A program made the position numbers and the translations under genes. A model generated the notes under the pieces. It saw only the letters and a list, made by a program, of their open reading frames with translations, searched no databases and had not been told where the DNA came from. A DNA stretch of 6,846 nucleotides from Pseudomonadota bacterium (GTDB lineage Bacteria > Pseudomonadota > Gammaproteobacteria > Burkholderiales > Ferrovaceae). Shown one piece after another: positions 5,275 to 6,846 of this stretch (its first letter is position 1; each line of letters begins with the position of its first letter). The stretch is from the NCBI GenBank assembly GCA_021794775.1, contig JAJYQG010000224.1, positions 1 through 6,846 of the forward strand, written 5' to 3'.

Positions 5275-6846
5275 CCGCCCCCCCATCCTTCGTTCACCTG
5301 CGTCTGCACAGCGAATTTTCGATTCACGATGGGCTCGTGCGTATCGAAGATGCCATCGCCCAGGCCAAACAATGCCACCAGGGCGCTTTGGCCCTCACCG
5401 ATGTCAACAACCTGTTTGGCTGGGTGCGCTTCTACGTGCAGGCACGCAAGGCAGGCGTCAAACCGCTCTGTGGCGCCGAAGTCATTCTGGAAGCGGACGA
5501 TGATGCGCCCACAGCAGCACGAGTCCTCCTCCTGGCTCGTCATACCGAGGGCTATCACAGCCTTTGCCGTTTGCTCACCGACGCCTGGCGCGATCACCAG
5601 AAGCATGGCATAGCCTACCTACCACGCCAGCGCTTGTTGGAGGAAAAACAGGGACTTATGGTATTATCCGGGGCCGATCGCGGTGACGTCGGACAAGCTC
5701 TATCGACGCAACAGTGGGATCTTGCGCGCCAACAGGCCCTATGGTGGAAACATCACTTTGGCGACGATTATTTTTTGGAAATTCATCGCGTTGGGTCTCA
5801 CGACCAGGACCGCGTGGGGGCGCTTACGGTACGCCTTGCCAGTGAACTCGACATTCCTCTGGTAGCCACTCACCCCATCCAGTTCCTGCACCAGCAGGAT
5901 TTCAAGGCCCATGAAGCGAGGGTTTGCATTGCCGCAGGGACCTTGTTGGCTGACCCAAAACGGCCACGGGAATACAGCGAAGATCAGTACTTCAAGAGCA
6001 GCGAAGAAATGCTGGCCCTGTTCCACGATTTGCCCGAGGCAGTGGCCAATACGGTGGCCAAGATGCAACGCTGCACCGTGGATCTCACCCTCGGCAAACC
6101 GCGCTTGCCCGATTTCCCCACACCTCCGGGCATGTCGCTGGACGACTTCTTGCGCAGCGAAGCACAACAAGGGCTCGAACGCCGTCTGATCGGGTTGTAT
6201 CCCGATCCGGTACTGCGCCACAAAGAAACCGCAACCTACGAATCGCGCCTCGAATTCGAATGCCAAACGATTGTATCCATGGGTTTCTCAGGATACTTTC
6301 TCATCGTCGCCGACTTCATCAATTGGTCCAAACAACACGATGTCCCCGTAGGTCCAGGACGTGGCTCTGGTGCCGGTTCACTCGTAGCTTTTGTCCTGGG
6401 CATCACCGACATCGATCCTTTGCGTTACGACCTGCTGTTCGAACGGTTCCTCAATCCGGAACGGGTTTCCATGCCCGATTTCGACATCGACTTCTGTCAG
6501 GACGGTCGTGACCGCGTGATCGACTATGTGCGCCAACGCTATGGACGAGATTCCGTATCCCAGATCGCCACATTCGGAACCATGGCGGCCAAAGCGGTGA
6601 TCCGCGATGTTGGTCGCGTGCTTGACCTGCCTTACCATTTCGTCGATCAACTGGCCAAACTGGTGCCATTCGAAATTGGCATGACCCTGGCCAAAGCCCG
6701 GGAACAGGAACCCCAAATCAATCAACGCGCCGCCGATGAAGAAGAAGTGGCTGAACTGCTGACCTTGGCCGAGTCCTTGGAGGGCTTAACCCGCAACGTG
6801 GGCATGCATGCAGGCGGCGTGCTGATCGCCCCCGGGAAGCTCACCG
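5271..6846 (+). CDS. dnaE: DNA polymerase III alpha subunit, 5' part
   Basis: DnaE is the replicative polymerase (alpha) of the DNA polymerase III holoenzyme. The frame is open from ATG 5271 to the right edge, 525 codons of an expected 1150 or so; the rest lies outside the window. The PHP domain comes first, starting SFVHLRLHSEFSIHDG (6-21) and continuing with ALALTDVNNLFGWVRFY and KPLCGAEV. HEARVCIAAG and QYFKS mark its later part. The polymerase palm follows: GPGRGSGAGS at 361-370 and PDFDIDF at 402-408, whose D405 and D407 correspond to E. coli D401 and D403. VGMHAGGVLIAP (510-521) is also conserved. The start overlaps the tadA stop as ATGA, and there is no purine-rich ribosome-binding site just upstream (CTTCCGTCAACGTCGCTC), so initiation probably depends on ribosomes finishing tadA. 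The protein looks normal as far as it is visible. Confidence 0.97.
   Translation, partial: MTAPPSFVHLRLHSEFSIHDGLVRIEDAIAQAKQCHQGALALTDVNNLFGWVRFYVQARKAGVKPLCGAEVILEADDDAPTAARVLLLARHTEGYHSLCRLLTDAWRDHQKHGIAYLPRQRLLEEKQGLMVLSGADRGDVGQALSTQQWDLARQQALWWKHHFGDDYFLEIHRVGSHDQDRVGALTVRLASELDIPLVATHPIQFLHQQDFKAHEARVCIAAGTLLADPKRPREYSEDQYFKSSEEMLALFHDLPEAVANTVAKMQRCTVDLTLGKPRLPDFPTPPGMSLDDFLRSEAQQGLERRLIGLYPDPVLRHKETATYESRLEFECQTIVSMGFSGYFLIVADFINWSKQHDVPVGPGRGSGAGSLVAFVLGITDIDPLRYDLLFERFLNPERVSMPDFDIDFCQDGRDRVIDYVRQRYGRDSVSQIATFGTMAAKAVIRDVGRVLDLPYHFVDQLAKLVPFEIGMTLAKAREQEPQINQRAADEEEVAELLTLAESLEGLTRNVGMHAGGVLIAPGKLT

Noticed and set aside
1..6846. CRISPR array, tRNA or rRNA gene, insertion sequence
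   Set aside because: I looked for spaced direct repeats, tRNA-like cloverleaf arms and transposase motifs and saw none.

Overview
The window looks like a chromosomal segment from a proteobacterium, most likely a betaproteobacterium. Reasons are the 188-residue Dcd of the beta/gamma type, a DnaE of typical proteobacterial type, and a paired FlhD/FlhC regulator. This placement rests on remembered family patterns, not a search. Coding density is high and base composition is moderate, with no obvious break seen by eye.

Left part (1-1304, all minus strand): an flhD-flhC pair with overlapping ends is followed by a third gene that starts inside the flhC stop (ATGA) and runs off the left edge. I do not recognise this third gene firmly. 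Its N-terminus faintly recalls the TraI_2/MobH relaxase family, and it is clearly not motA. An AT-rich, palindrome-rich stretch of about 230 bp (1074-1304) separates flhD from dcd and probably holds the flhDC promoter and leader.

Middle part (1305-3015, minus strand): apbC/mrp (Fe-S cluster carrier ATPase) is followed 58 nt later by dcd (dCTP deaminase), plausibly as one transcript. A divergent promoter region (3016-3169) separates apbC from metG.

Right part (3170-6846, plus strand): metG (a short methionyl-tRNA synthetase without the C-terminal tRNA-binding domain), tadA (tRNA A34 deaminase) and dnaE (DNA polymerase III alpha, cut by the right edge) are packed with a 5-nt gap and an ATGA overlap. 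This looks like a translation/replication operon.

Most of the window is ordinary housekeeping DNA. The part that may be new is the left end: an FlhDC-type activator translationally coupled to an unidentified protein, which could be either a flagellar regulatory unit or an activator carried by a conjugative element (as SetCD and AcaCD are). The window ends too soon to decide.
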